Both the position numbers and the translations under genes were made by a program. From Neobacillus sp. Marseille-Q6967 (GTDB lineage Bacteria > Bacillota > Bacilli > Bacillales > Cytobacillaceae): a stretch of DNA of 64,000 nt. Positions within the stretch are counted from its first letter, which is position 1. The number at the start of each line of letters is the position of its first letter. Below the pieces are notes generated by a model. That model was not told where the DNA came from. It searched no databases and saw only the letters and a list, made by a program, of their open reading frames with translations. Positions 28,945-37,458 of this stretch are shown here, in pieces. The stretch lies in NCBI RefSeq assembly GCF_946151075.1, contig NZ_OX267715.1, positions 969,881-1,033,880 of the forward strand, given 5' to 3'.

Positions 28945-30270
28945 GTGGTTAAAAATGGCCAAATTTCTCAAATGCTAGAAGAGAAAGTCATGCCGGTTGC
29001 GGGCAGGATTGCAGGGCAAAAGCACTTACAAGCATTACGTGATGGACTTATTTTAACAATGCCACTCATTATCATTGGTTCTTTGTTTTTAATTTTAGGT
29101 TTTATTCCGATTGACGGCTATCCGGAATTTATGGCCAGAACGTTTGGAGATGCCTGGTTGACCAAATTGCTTTATCCCGTTACGGCTACGTTTGATATTA
29201 TGGCCTTGATTGCTGGCTTTGGAATTGCCTACCGGCTTGCGGAGCATTATAAAGTGGATGCATTGAATGCCGGAGCCATTTCGGTCGCAGCGTTTATCCT
29301 TGCAACGCCTTATTTCACGATGTTTACACCTGAAGGGGCCAGTGAAGCAGTACAGGTCGGCGGCGTTTTACCGATTGCTCTCTTAGGGAGCCGGGGATTA
29401 TTTGTTGCGATGATTATTGCAATGTTTTCAACTGAACTTTATCGATATATTATCCAAAAAAATATTATAATCAAAATGCCGGATGGTGTTCCTCCAAGTG
29501 TAAGTAAATCATTTGTAGCCTTATTTCCAGCGTTTTTAGTCATTTTTTCGGTTTGGGTTATCCGATTATTAATAGAGAACACTTCTTTTGAAACACTGCA
29601 CAACGTTGTGGGTCAGCTATTACAAGAACCGCTTAGTGCGCTGGGTGGATCGTTGATTGGAGCATTAATTGCTGTATTCTTTGTTCAGTTATTATGGTCA
29701 ACAGGATTACATGGTGCCAGTATTGTGGGCGGGGTAATGGGTCCAATCTGGCTTGCCTCTACCGATGCTAACCGATTAGCATTGACCAATGGCGAAGAAC
29801 TGCCAAATATTATTACTCAACAATTTTTTGATATTTTCATTTATATGGGTGGCTCTGGGGCGACATTTACCTTTGCCTTAATGATGTTGTTTATGGCAAA
29901 AAGTCAACAGTCGAAGCAATTAGGAAGACTGGCGATTGGACCGGGAATATTCAATATTAATGAGCCAATCACATTCGGGGCTCCAATTGTTATGAACCCA
30001 TTGTTGATTATTCCATTTATTTTAGCACCGTTAGCTCTTGTTTTCACTACCTATATAGGAATGAGTACTGGTTTTGCACCAAAGACCGCAGGGGTTGCTG
30101 TACCTTGGACTACTCCGCCTATCATTGGAGGTTACCTTGCAACCGGCGGTAATATCCGGGGGGCTTTAATGCAATTAATAAACCTTGCTGTATCCTTTGC
30201 CATCTATTATCCATTCTTTAGAATGTGGGATAAGCAAAATTATCAGGTGGAACTTGGGGCAAAGAAGTAA
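28945..30270 (+). CDS. PTS cellobiose/oligo-beta-glucoside EIIC
   Basis: 441-residue membrane channel of the CelB/LicC group. Typical segments are VMPVAGRIAGQKHLQALRDG, LWSTGLHGASIVGG and INEPITFGAPIVMNP with the sugar-site Asn-Glu. The start is problematic. A well-placed ATG at 28955 after AGGGGTGG opens a frame that stops after seven codons, while the long frame can begin at a GTG (28945) buried in that ribosome binding site or at an ATG at 28974 without one. Inserting one base would give an N terminus starting MANIS in frame with QMLEEK. The gene may therefore carry a recent one-base deletion at its start. Confidence 0.85.
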   Translation: MVKNGQISQMLEEKVMPVAGRIAGQKHLQALRDGLILTMPLIIIGSLFLILGFIPIDGYPEFMARTFGDAWLTKLLYPVTATFDIMALIAGFGIAYRLAEHYKVDALNAGAISVAAFILATPYFTMFTPEGASEAVQVGGVLPIALLGSRGLFVAMIIAMFSTELYRYIIQKNIIIKMPDGVPPSVSKSFVALFPAFLVIFSVWVIRLLIENTSFETLHNVVGQLLQEPLSALGGSLIGALIAVFFVQLLWSTGLHGASIVGGVMGPIWLASTDANRLALTNGEELPNIITQQFFDIFIYMGGSGATFTFALMMLFMAKSQQSKQLGRLAIGPGIFNINEPITFGAPIVMNPLLIIPFILAPLALVFTTYIGMSTGFAPKTAGVAVPWTTPPIIGGYLATGGNIRGALMQLINLAVSFAIYYPFFRMWDKQNYQVELGAKK

Positions 30271-30279
30271 GAGAACAAC

Positions 30280-30305
30280 AAAAGCCTGCCAGCTGGCAGG
30301 CTTTT
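30280..30305. terminator. Bidirectional terminator between PTS and CHRD genes
   Basis: AAAAGCCTGCC (30280-30290) and GGCAGGCTTTT (30295-30305), a perfect 11-bp stem with T and A tracts on both sides. Confidence 0.9.
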
Positions 30306-30318
30306 GATTCGGCTGTTG

Positions 30319-30732
30319 TTAGAACCGTTTAATTTGTCCTCGAATTTCGCCTTCAGGATTTTGAACGGTATGGGCATTAACGTATGTTTTTCCTTCTTTC
30401 ATAAGATCAATTAGAGTTGAAAGATCTTCTCCTTCTAATGGACCGACAAGGTCTTCCGCTGTAATAACCCCATCAACAATTCCTTTGGTTACACTTATAT
30501 CTGGATCAATTGGACCAAACAGAAAGACGACGATTGGACCATTCTCACCTCTTCTTCCTAAATGAATATGCGCTTGGGTAAAATTCTCAAGGTTATTTAC
30601 TGTTAAGCGATAACCAATTTTTCTTTCATCTCTGCTGACTTTAAATTTAGCAAGTCCAGTTGCATCTGTTTGGACTGGAGGCACCTCCTCAGACCCTTCT
30701 AATATAGCAAAAAATAACTGATTTTTATTCAT
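30319..30732 (-). CDS. CHRD-domain protein
   Basis: 137 residues consisting of a single CHRD (chordin) domain: FFAILEGSEEVPPVQTDATGLAKF at the start, AHIHLGRRGENGPIVVFLF in the middle and YVNAHTVQNPEGEIRGQI at the end. The conserved His-x-His and Asn-x-His hint at metal binding. No signal peptide is present, unlike many relatives. GGAGGA upstream of the ATG. Function of bacterial CHRD proteins is not established. Confidence 0.88.
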   Translation of the reverse strand: MNKNQLFFAILEGSEEVPPVQTDATGLAKFKVSRDERKIGYRLTVNNLENFTQAHIHLGRRGENGPIVVFLFGPIDPDISVTKGIVDGVITAEDLVGPLEGEDLSTLIDLMKEGKTYVNAHTVQNPEGEIRGQIKRF

Positions 30733-30903
30733 ATCATATCCTCCTAAACAATTTAGTACTATAAATTATTTTTTTGGAGGAAGAATGCTTGTACGAATGT
30801 CCCTGTTAGTCTAATTAGTAAAAATAAGAAAAATATGTATATAATGTTGGGAGACTAATGATGTGTTTTTCTTATCTTGAATAGGTTATTGGAGGAAATG
30901 TTA

Positions 30904-31470
30904 ATGAAGCGGTGCGGCTGGGTAAATCAAGATCCTTTATATATTGATTATCATGATCATGAATGGGGTGTCCCCGTTTATGAGGATCGATTATTATTTG
31001 AGTATTTAAATCTGGAGGGGGCACAGGCAGGTTTAAGCTGGTACACGATTTTAAAGAAAAGAGAAAACTATCGGCAGGCTTTTGACCATTTTGATGCAAA
31101 TAAGATTATCAAGTATGATGGGAAAAAAATAGAAGAACTTTTACATAATGAAGGTATAGTCAGAAATAAGCTAAAAATCAATGCGGTGATTACCAATGCA
31201 AAAGCATACTTAAAAGTGGTTGAGGAATTTGGTTCCTTTAGCCGTTATATATGGTCGTTCGTCGGTGGAAAACCGATTCAAAATCATTTTCAGGACATAT
31301 CCGAGGTACCAGCAACCACGGAAATTAGCGATAAAATGAGTAAGGATTTAAAGAAACGCGGCTTTAAATTTGTTGGATCAACGATTTGTTACGCTTTTAT
31401 GCAGGCAGTTGGAATGGTGAATGACCATATTGAATCATGTATTTGCAACACAAAAGGACAGGCAGATTAA
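30904..31470 (+). CDS. tag: DNA-3-methyladenine glycosylase I
   Basis: Base-excision repair enzyme of the helix-hairpin-helix Tag family that removes 3-methyladenine. Start ATG at 30904 is fixed by GGAGG 8 nt upstream and yields the canonical MKRCGWV N terminus with the first zinc Cys. HDHEWG, the LEGAQAGLSWYTILKKRENYR block and the final NDHIESC with the other zinc ligands are present. 188 residues, full length. Overlaps a terminator at its 3' end. Confidence 0.94.
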   Translation: MKRCGWVNQDPLYIDYHDHEWGVPVYEDRLLFEYLNLEGAQAGLSWYTILKKRENYRQAFDHFDANKIIKYDGKKIEELLHNEGIVRNKLKINAVITNAKAYLKVVEEFGSFSRYIWSFVGGKPIQNHFQDISEVPATTEISDKMSKDLKKRGFKFVGSTICYAFMQAVGMVNDHIESCICNTKGQAD

Positions 31471-31490
31471 TAAAATGCCTGTCCTTTAAT
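31453..31490 (+). terminator. Intrinsic terminator overlapping the end of tag
   Basis: AAAGGACAGGCA (31453-31464) and TGCCTGTCCTTT (31476-31487) form a 12-bp perfect stem. Confidence 0.85.
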
Positions 31491-31923
31491 TTATGTTAAT
31501 TTGTTAGATTTTAAGGGTTCAGGTAGCCTTAGGTCAAATGGAATACACTTATCGATTGTAGCCCTTATCGGCATAGCTATTATTTCTTTTATAGGGTAAA
31601 AAAGTTGTTCTTTATAATGAATATATTCAATGATATTACTCCTTTATTCCATAATTTTCTTTATTTATTTTAAAAATTGTATTATATTCGTTCTTAATAA
31701 CAAATTTATTTTGGAAATGTTTTCTAAAACCATGAAACCAATTTTAATGTTAATCGTCTAATAAATAAAAGAATTTGCAGGTATTTTTTATTATTAAATA
31801 TAAATATTTGGAAATTCTCAGGAATTCTAGTTGAGCACAAGGAATAGAATAAGTGAATGTAGTGAATACCTTATTCGGGAATAATGGGTGGAAAGACTGG
31901 GAAAAAGAGGAGTAGTTGCGGCG
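31491..31923. other. Long AT-rich intergenic region
   Basis: About 430 nt. No open frame with a ribosome binding site and no recognised RNA element were found. A short inverted repeat GAATAAG/CTTATTC lies near 31847-31876, just before the VanW gene, and may be regulatory. Confidence 0.45.
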
Positions 31924-32949
31924 ATGGCAATGCGAGCATGGGGAATTTCATTGTTATTGATTGTTAGTTTACTAGGATTAGTGGGTTGTGCACAACAAAC
32001 GAGTAAAGAAGAGGTTCTGGAGGATAAAGTAACAGAGCTTGAGAGTCAGCTGGAAAAGAAAAAGGCTGAAGAAGAAGCGGCAAGAAAGGCTGCAGAAGAA
32101 AAGAAAAAAGAAGAAGAAGCAAAGAAGCCAATTGTGGTTAATGTGTTAGAACCGAGTACGAAAAAACTGGTGAAGACCTTTATTCCAGTAGAAATGGGAT
32201 ATGGGACTGATAATGAAAAATATAAACAGGAACTTGAAAAGTGGGCGAAAGAACTAGCTAGAGGAACGGATACCACTCCAGGATATGATACAAGAATGTA
32301 TCCAGATAAGATTGACGCGAATGGTCAGGTGATAAAAGGAACGCCTAGGGTGATTCTTGAGGAAGCAGAGCTTGTAACAAAAGTGTTGGAGGCTTCCGTT
32401 AAAGGGGGAGATGTATTTCTTCCATTATATACATCAGCAAGCGGCTATAAGCCAGAGGATGTTCCTCAATTGTCAGAAGTAGTGGTAGCCACTTATACAA
32501 CTAAATTTAATCGAAATGTAACCGGAAGAAATAAAAATATCGAACTCTCAGCTCTGGCAATTGATAATGTCATTCTAGGAGTAGGGGATGTTTTCTCTTT
32601 TAATACTACAGTTGGACCGAGCGATGCAGCTCATGGCTATCAACCAGCACAAGAAATAGTTGATGGTAAATTGGTAGATGGAATTGGCGGAGGTATTTGC
32701 CAGACTTCTTCGACCTTATTTAATGCTATTGACCAGCTGGGGGTTAGTTATGTGGAGTGGCATCATCATTCCCTGCCGATTGGATATGTCCCTGCAGGAA
32801 GAGATGCAACCGTGTCATACGGAGGGCTGGATTTCCGCTTTGAGAATACTACGGGTGTGCCGCTGTTAATTAAAACCATTTATAATCCTAACGGAACATT
32901 AACGGTAGAAATAAGAACTTCCGCCGCTTATCAGAGCCTCTTAAAATAG
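31924..32949 (+). CDS. VanW-family lipoprotein
   Basis: About 341 residues. Signal peptide with lipobox LVGC, then a Lys/Glu/Ala-rich coiled-coil segment (about 25-70), then a VanW domain in the C-terminal 170 residues with TKFNRNVTGRNKNIELSA, GDVFSFNTTVGP, GIGGGICQTSSTLFNA and VSYGGLDFRFEN. VanW domains are often tied to cell-wall or glycopeptide functions, without a known reaction. I choose ATG at 31924 with GAGGAG upstream, though the spacing is long; a GTG at 31888 is also in frame. Confidence 0.85.
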   Translation: MAMRAWGISLLLIVSLLGLVGCAQQTSKEEVLEDKVTELESQLEKKKAEEEAARKAAEEKKKEEEAKKPIVVNVLEPSTKKLVKTFIPVEMGYGTDNEKYKQELEKWAKELARGTDTTPGYDTRMYPDKIDANGQVIKGTPRVILEEAELVTKVLEASVKGGDVFLPLYTSASGYKPEDVPQLSEVVVATYTTKFNRNVTGRNKNIELSALAIDNVILGVGDVFSFNTTVGPSDAAHGYQPAQEIVDGKLVDGIGGGICQTSSTLFNAIDQLGVSYVEWHHHSLPIGYVPAGRDATVSYGGLDFRFENTTGVPLLIKTIYNPNGTLTVEIRTSAAYQSLLK

Positions 32950-32957
32950 TAAAAGAT

Positions 32958-32990
32958 AAAGACGTGTGTTATCCATACCCACGTCTTTTC
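32958..32990 (+). terminator. Intrinsic terminator of the VanW gene
   Basis: AAAGACGTG (32958-32966) and CACGTCTTT (32980-32988), followed by T-rich sequence. Confidence 0.82.
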
Positions 32991-33041
32991 ATATGTTGAT
33001 AATGGGAAAAAATTTTTGGACAAATCTATCATAATTAACGT

Positions 33042-33055
33042 TGAAAGCGCATACA
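33042..33055 (+). promoter_or_regulatory. cre-like box before the acyl-CoA ligase operon
   Basis: TGAAAGCGCATACA fits the CcpA consensus at 13 of 14 positions, 57 nt before the ligase start. Glucose repression of fatty-acid use genes via such boxes is known in Bacillus. Confidence 0.65.
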
Positions 33056-33112
33056 TTATGTCCGTGCACCTATAGTCTGGTAGTTTTTCTATTTTTGAAG
33101 GGGGATTTATGT

Positions 33113-34603
33113 ATGAACATTAGTAAAATTTTACTAAATACTGCTGACGTTGCTCCAAGTCATCCGGCCATTATTTTTCGAGATAAAAGGATTACGTATA
33201 AAGAATTTTCTCAATCGGTAAAAGAAAAGGCAGCAGGGTTGCGGAACTATGGTATTAAGAATGGTTCGCACGTGGCGCTTATGATGGCAAATAAGCCAGA
33301 GTATGCGATTTCTTATTTCTCTTTACTATCCATTGGAGCAACCGTTATACCGATAAATCCAACCTTCAAAGAAAATGAAATCACCTATATCCTAAATGAT
33401 TCCGATGCGGAAGCCATTATTGTAGATGAAATAGGGCTGTGCGAGGTTCAAAAAGCTCGAGAATCACTTGCATCGGTGAAGACCTTTGTGTCGCTTGGGA
33501 AAGTGGAGAATTTTGTCCCTTGGGATGAAATCCATGAAGATTCCTATGATTTCTTGCTTGAACCGAAAAAAGCGGATGACAATGCACAAATTATTTATAC
33601 ATCAGGGACAACAGGAAGACCCAAAGGTGCTCTAATTACTCATGGTAATTTAAAATGGATGTCTGAAACCAGTGCGGAAATCCTAGAATTAACTGATGAG
33701 GATCGTGTTCTTCTCGTTCTCCCGCTATTCCATGCTTACGCAAAACTGCAAGGACTGCTTCAGTGCGTATTAAAAGGATGCACGATTTACTTAGAGGAAC
33801 GATTCATACCCAATGTTATATTACAAAAACTTTCAGATCATAAGATTAGTATATTTTTAGGTGTCCCAACGATGTATACGATGTTTGTCCATTCTGCCAA
33901 TATCAGAGAGTTAGATTTTACTAATCTGCGAATTGCCGGTTCAGGCGGTGCTAGTTTGCCGGTTGAAATCATTGAAAAAGTTAAGACTGAGATGGGCGTT
34001 GAAATTGGTGAGGGCTATGGGCAAACAGAGAGTACAGTGATGATCAGCTGTTTTCCAAGTGACATCGCTAAGAAGATAGGATCGGTCGGAGTCCCTTTAC
34101 CAGGGCTTGAACTGAAAATTATAGATCCAAATGGAAGAGAAGTCCCGGTTGGAGAGGTTGGAGAAATCATCTTTAAGGGACCTAATGCCATGAAGGGCTA
34201 TTACAAAAAAGAAGAAGCGACGAATGAAACGATACAGGATGGATGGGTGTATACCGGTGATCTTGGCAGGCAGGATGAGAATGGCTACCTTTATATCGTG
34301 GACCGTAAGAAAGACCTGATTATTCGCGGCGGCTATAATGTGTATCCACGGGAAGTTGAAGAAGTATTGTATACACACCCTAATATTGTAGAATGTGCTG
34401 TTATTGGAGAATCCGACCCTGTTTTCGGGGAAGAAGTGGCAGCATATGTCGTAACGAAAACTACTACAACACCAGATGATATATCGGATTTCTGCAAGCA
34501 GCAGCTGGCACATTATAAAGTACCAAGAAAAATTTACTTTCTGACGGAACTTCCAAAAACAACAACAGGAAAAATTCTTAAAACCCCATTGAAAAAGAGA
34601 TGA
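33113..34603 (+). CDS. Long-chain acyl-CoA synthetase (AMP-binding)
   Basis: Adenylate-forming enzyme activating a fatty or other carboxylic acid to acyl-CoA. 496 residues. AMP-binding P-loop is IIYTSGTTGRPKGALI, A5 motif GEGYGQTE, A7/A8 segment YTGDLGRQDENGYLYIVDRKKDLIIRGGYNVYP, and the catalytic Lys in PKTTTGKILK. ATG at 33113 follows GAAGGGGG; an upstream in-frame extension to 33041 covers the cre box and is unlikely. Followed 33 nt later by acyl-CoA dehydrogenase, an operon for fatty acid degradation. Confidence 0.92.
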   Translation: MNISKILLNTADVAPSHPAIIFRDKRITYKEFSQSVKEKAAGLRNYGIKNGSHVALMMANKPEYAISYFSLLSIGATVIPINPTFKENEITYILNDSDAEAIIVDEIGLCEVQKARESLASVKTFVSLGKVENFVPWDEIHEDSYDFLLEPKKADDNAQIIYTSGTTGRPKGALITHGNLKWMSETSAEILELTDEDRVLLVLPLFHAYAKLQGLLQCVLKGCTIYLEERFIPNVILQKLSDHKISIFLGVPTMYTMFVHSANIRELDFTNLRIAGSGGASLPVEIIEKVKTEMGVEIGEGYGQTESTVMISCFPSDIAKKIGSVGVPLPGLELKIIDPNGREVPVGEVGEIIFKGPNAMKGYYKKEEATNETIQDGWVYTGDLGRQDENGYLYIVDRKKDLIIRGGYNVYPREVEEVLYTHPNIVECAVIGESDPVFGEEVAAYVVTKTTTTPDDISDFCKQQLAHYKVPRKIYFLTELPKTTTGKILKTPLKKR

Positions 34604-34636
34604 AGTTTAACTTATAGGAGATTAGGAGTGTAGTAG

Positions 34637-35782
34637 ATGAGTAAACCATATTTAAGAGAAGAACATGAAATTTTTCGCAGTGCTTTTCGTAAGTTTTTAG
34701 ACCAGCATGCAGCGCCATTCTTTGAGGAATGGGAGCAGGCAAAACAAGTACCAAAGTCTTTTTGGAAAAAAGCGGGAGAGCAGGGGTTCTTATGTCCATG
34801 GGTTGAGGAAAAATATGGAGGTTCTGAAGCAGACTTTGGCTACTCTGTGGTGATTACCGAAGAATTAGATAAGATTGGTGCGGGTATCGGGGGATTAGGA
34901 CTTCACAATGATATCGTGATGCCTTATATTGGGGAATTTGGCTCTGAGGAACAAAAACAACGATGGCTTCCAAAAGCTGTGAGCGGTGATATGATTTCTG
35001 CTATCGCGATGACCGAGCCGGGTACAGGGTCTGACTTGGCTGCTATCAAAACAACCGCTCGAAGGGAAGGGGACCATTACATTTTAAACGGTGAAAAGAC
35101 CTTCATTACCAATGGATATTCAGCGGACTTTGTGATTGTTGTTTGTAAAACTGACTCTTATGCACAACCAGCCTATAAAGGAGTGAGCCTGATTGTAGTT
35201 GAAGAAGGAGCACCAGGTTTCAAGAGGGGGAAAAAACTTCGTAAAGTGGGGCAGCATGCCAACGACACTTCAGAGCTTATTTTTGAAGATGCAATTATTC
35301 CTAAGGAAAATCTAATTGGCGAAGAAGGCATGGGCTTTTATTATTTAATGCAAAAACTGCAGCAGGAGCGCTTGATGCTGGCTATCGGCAGTATTACCGC
35401 TTCTAAAAGAATGCTGGAAATTACTCTTGATTATGTAAAGCAGCGGACTGCATTCGGGAAACCGATTAGCAAATTCCAAAACACACAATTTAAACTGGCG
35501 GAGATGGCGACCAATATTAAAATTGGGGAAACCTTTGTTGATCAGTTAATAGTCGATCATATGGCCAATAAAAATATTGTAAACGAAGTGTCGATGGCGA
35601 AATGGTGGATGACCGACTTGGCAAAAAATACAGCAACTGAATGTATGCAGCTTCATGGCGGATACGGATATATGGAAGAATATGAGATTGCGAGAAGATA
35701 TCGGGATGTCGCAGTTGGTTCCATTTATGCCGGGACAAACGAAATCATGAAGACAATTATTGCGAAAAATATGGGGCTTTAA
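34637..35782 (+). CDS. Acyl-CoA dehydrogenase
   Basis: FAD enzyme of 381 residues catalysing alpha,beta-desaturation of acyl-CoA. Signatures: AIAMTEPGTGSDLAAIKTTA, ITNGYSADFVIVVCKT, QLHGGYGYMEEYEIARRYRDV, and the catalytic Glu in YAGTNEIMK. Located between two acyl-CoA ligase genes, of which the second is broken. ATG with a GGAG-containing site upstream. Confidence 0.94.
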   Translation: MSKPYLREEHEIFRSAFRKFLDQHAAPFFEEWEQAKQVPKSFWKKAGEQGFLCPWVEEKYGGSEADFGYSVVITEELDKIGAGIGGLGLHNDIVMPYIGEFGSEEQKQRWLPKAVSGDMISAIAMTEPGTGSDLAAIKTTARREGDHYILNGEKTFITNGYSADFVIVVCKTDSYAQPAYKGVSLIVVEEGAPGFKRGKKLRKVGQHANDTSELIFEDAIIPKENLIGEEGMGFYYLMQKLQQERLMLAIGSITASKRMLEITLDYVKQRTAFGKPISKFQNTQFKLAEMATNIKIGETFVDQLIVDHMANKNIVNEVSMAKWWMTDLAKNTATECMQLHGGYGYMEEYEIARRYRDVAVGSIYAGTNEIMKTIIAKNMGL

Positions 35783-35797
35783 TGAGAAGGGAAATGG

Positions 35798-35902
35798 ATG
35801 AATCTGTTTGATGGGTTGGAACGGAATGCCAGGAATAACAGTAAGAAACCGGCGATTATTTTTCATGATAAAGTGTATACGTACCGGGATTATAATGCTG
35901 AA
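35798..35902 (+). pseudogene. Acyl-CoA ligase, N-terminal fragment (broken gene, left half)
   Basis: ATG at 35798 after AGAAGGG opens MNLFDGLERNARNNSKKPAI and continues with the IIFHDKVYTYRDYN segment, the normal first ~34 residues of an AMP-binding ligase and similar to residues 6-36 of the gene at 33113. Homology stops at about 35902, where 5S rRNA sequence begins. The frame runs on through the 5S piece to a TGA at 35977, making a 59-codon chimera. The matching C-terminal part appears at 55141-55788, same strand. It is 15 nt behind the acyl-CoA dehydrogenase, so it was the third gene of that operon. Confidence 0.85.
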
Positions 35903-35957
35903 GGCGCCGATGGTAGTTGGGGCGAAAGCCCCTGTGAGAGTAGGACGCTGCCGGGCA
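35903..35957 (+). rRNA. rrf: 3' fragment of a 5S rRNA gene
   Basis: The stretch from GCGCCGATGGTAGTTGGGGC through CCCCTGTGAGAGTAGGACG to GCCGGGC is the last ~54 nt of a Bacillus 5S rRNA (of about 116). The 5' half is missing, replaced by ligase coding sequence. It cannot yield a functional 5S RNA. A perfect-looking rRNA-operon terminator follows. No 16S or 23S sequence is present. Confidence 0.93.
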
Positions 35958-35962
35958 AACAC

Positions 35963-35992
35963 AAGGCAACCTTTTGAAGGTTGTCTTTTTTG
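35963..35992 (+). terminator. rRNA-operon-type terminator after the 5S fragment
   Basis: AAGGCAACCTT and AAGGTTGTCTT pair with one G-T and are followed by TTTTTT. It would end transcription coming from the acyl-CoA operon. Confidence 0.85.
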
Positions 35993-36168
35993 CGTTCCAA
36001 AAGTATTTGTGACACCGTAACACAATTTTTGCTCTTTCTATAAAGAACAAGCTTCTTAACTTTGAAAAGGGGAATACCTTAATATATGTTCAACGATGCG
36101 TATTGAAAAATATAAAATATGCCTGATTCACCTTGCTTCTAGTTTGATGTACAAAGAGAGCAATATTT
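35993..36168. other. Non-coding stretch between 5S fragment and rml remnants
   Basis: About 175 nt, AT-rich, no gene seen. It is probably the original downstream spacer of the rRNA operon plus a deletion scar. Confidence 0.4.
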
Positions 36169-36399
36169 GATGTAGCAGTTGATATTAGAATAGGAAGCCC
36201 GACTTTCGGAAAATGGGCAGGTATTCATCTTAGTGAGAAAAACAAAAGACAAATATTTATTCCGAAAGGATTTGCCCACGGGTTTTTAACCTTAGAAGAT
36301 GGAGTTGAGGTTCATTATAAGGTAGATGAGGTGTATGATCCGGGTTGTGAAAGAGTTATTATTTGGAATGACCCCTGCATCGGTATTGTGTGGCCATGA
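36169..36399 (+). pseudogene. rmlC: RmlC remnant (dTDP-4-dehydrorhamnose 3,5-epimerase)
   Basis: Translating from 36169 gives DVAVDIRIGSPTFGKWAGIH, then RQIFIPKGFAHGFLTLEDGV and [14 protein letters not shown] before TGA: the central and C-terminal parts of RmlC, with the catalytic His of the AHGF motif. The N-terminal ~60 residues and the last ~25 are missing and there is no start codon. It runs directly into an RmlB fragment in another frame. Confidence 0.85.
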
Positions 36400-36866
36400 A
36401 ACATACGGGCTTCCTATAAATATAACACGTTGTTCCAATAACTATGGCCCGTACCAATTTCCAGAAAAATTAATTCCATTAACCATCTCCCGAGTCCTTA
36501 AAAATAAAAAGGTTCCAATATACGGTGACGGCAGAAATATCCGTGATTGGTATATGTACAAGACCATTGTTCAGCGATTTCTCTAGTCCTGCATAGAGGT
36601 GTAGATGGGCATGTCTATAATATTGGCGGACGTAACGAGCGCACAAATTTAGATGTAGTAAGGACAATTCTTAACAGTTTAGGGAAATCAGAGGATTTAA
36701 TTGAATTTGTTCCAGACCGGTTAGGTCATGATAAACGCTATGCGATAGCACCTGCTAAAATAGAAGAATTAGGATGGAAACCATTCTTCACCTTCGAAAC
36801 AGGGATTTCATTAACCGTTGAATGATATCAAAAAACCAATGGTGGTGGAAACGGTTTATCAATTAG
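36393..36866 (+). pseudogene. rmlB: RmlB remnant (dTDP-glucose 4,6-dehydratase), frameshifted
   Basis: Only the C-terminal ~155 residues remain, beginning [20 protein letters not shown]. The reading frame changes near 36547 (RDW then [14 protein letters not shown]), a TGA replaces a Trp codon at 36823, and a one-A shortening of an A-run near 36835 shifts the frame again before the expected ending NQWWWKRFIN and TAG at 36866. At least three inactivating changes, so clearly dead. Confidence 0.87.
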
Positions 36867-36998
36867 ATCAATAAAACCGTTAGGAAAAGAAGGTAAAAAA
36901 GACTATTTCCCAACGAGTCAAGGTAAATTTGTACCAAAAGCCTTCCTTTTTCATAACTTAAATGTAGAGTGCGAATTTACGAGAAAGGGAGGTAAAAG
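36867..36998. other. Possible unidentified remnant between rmlB and rmlA
   Basis: One frame reads IKPLGKEGKKDYFPTSQGKF and continues to KGG and a TGA overlapping the rmlA ATG region. I cannot assign it; it may be a piece of another sugar gene. It ends with GGGAGG, the ribosome binding site of the rmlA remnant. Confidence 0.35.
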
Positions 36999-37458
36999 AT
37001 GAAAGGAGTAATACTCGCCGGAGGAAAGGGTACCCGTTTGAAGCCATTCAACAGAATAATTAATAAGCATTTACTTCCGGTAGGTTCGTATCCAATGATT
37101 TATTGGCCGATACTTATGTTAAAGAACGCAGGTATAATTGATATATTGATTATTACAAATAGGCGGGATTTGCCTTCATTTCAAAAAGTATTAAAATACG
37201 GAGAAGAATTAGGTGTTTGTTTATCATTTAACATTCAACCACAAAAAGATGGAGGCATTGCGGTGCCTTAGAATGTGCAAAAGACTTCATTGACGATACC
37301 CAGAAAGGTACGGAGTGGCGGTATTAGACGAATCTAGGTGGTTAGATGCAGGAACCCATGAGTCCCTATTTGAAGCTAATAAATATTTCTATGAAAGTAT
37401 GAAACAACTTTCAATTCCACTTCAAAAATTAAACAATGAGGGGGGGATGGCTAATTGA
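36999..37458 (+). pseudogene. rmlA: RmlA remnant (glucose-1-phosphate nucleotidyltransferase)
   Basis: An intact start (MKGVILAGGKGTRLKPFNRI) keeps the nucleotide signature, but the frame breaks after KDGGIA near 37265. It continues in a second frame as ALECAKDFIDD, then after a large deletion as YGVAVLDES joined directly to RWLDAGTHESLFEANKYFYE, ending NNEGGMAN and TGA at 37458. The middle (substrate-binding) third is missing. Its stop overlaps the start of the large glycosyltransferase, which may still depend on it for translation. Confidence 0.88.

Noticed and set aside
34097..34513. 138-codon minus-strand frame
   Set aside because: Complement of the conserved C-terminal half of the acyl-CoA synthetase; no independent support.
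35903..35992. Functional 5S rRNA gene
   Set aside because: Only the 3' half is present; the 5' strand of helix I is missing and no 16S or 23S precedes it.
35546..36025. 159-codon minus-strand frame across the acyl-CoA dehydrogenase end and 5S fragment
   Set aside because: Antisense to a well-supported gene, spans the rearrangement junction and has no recognisable domain.
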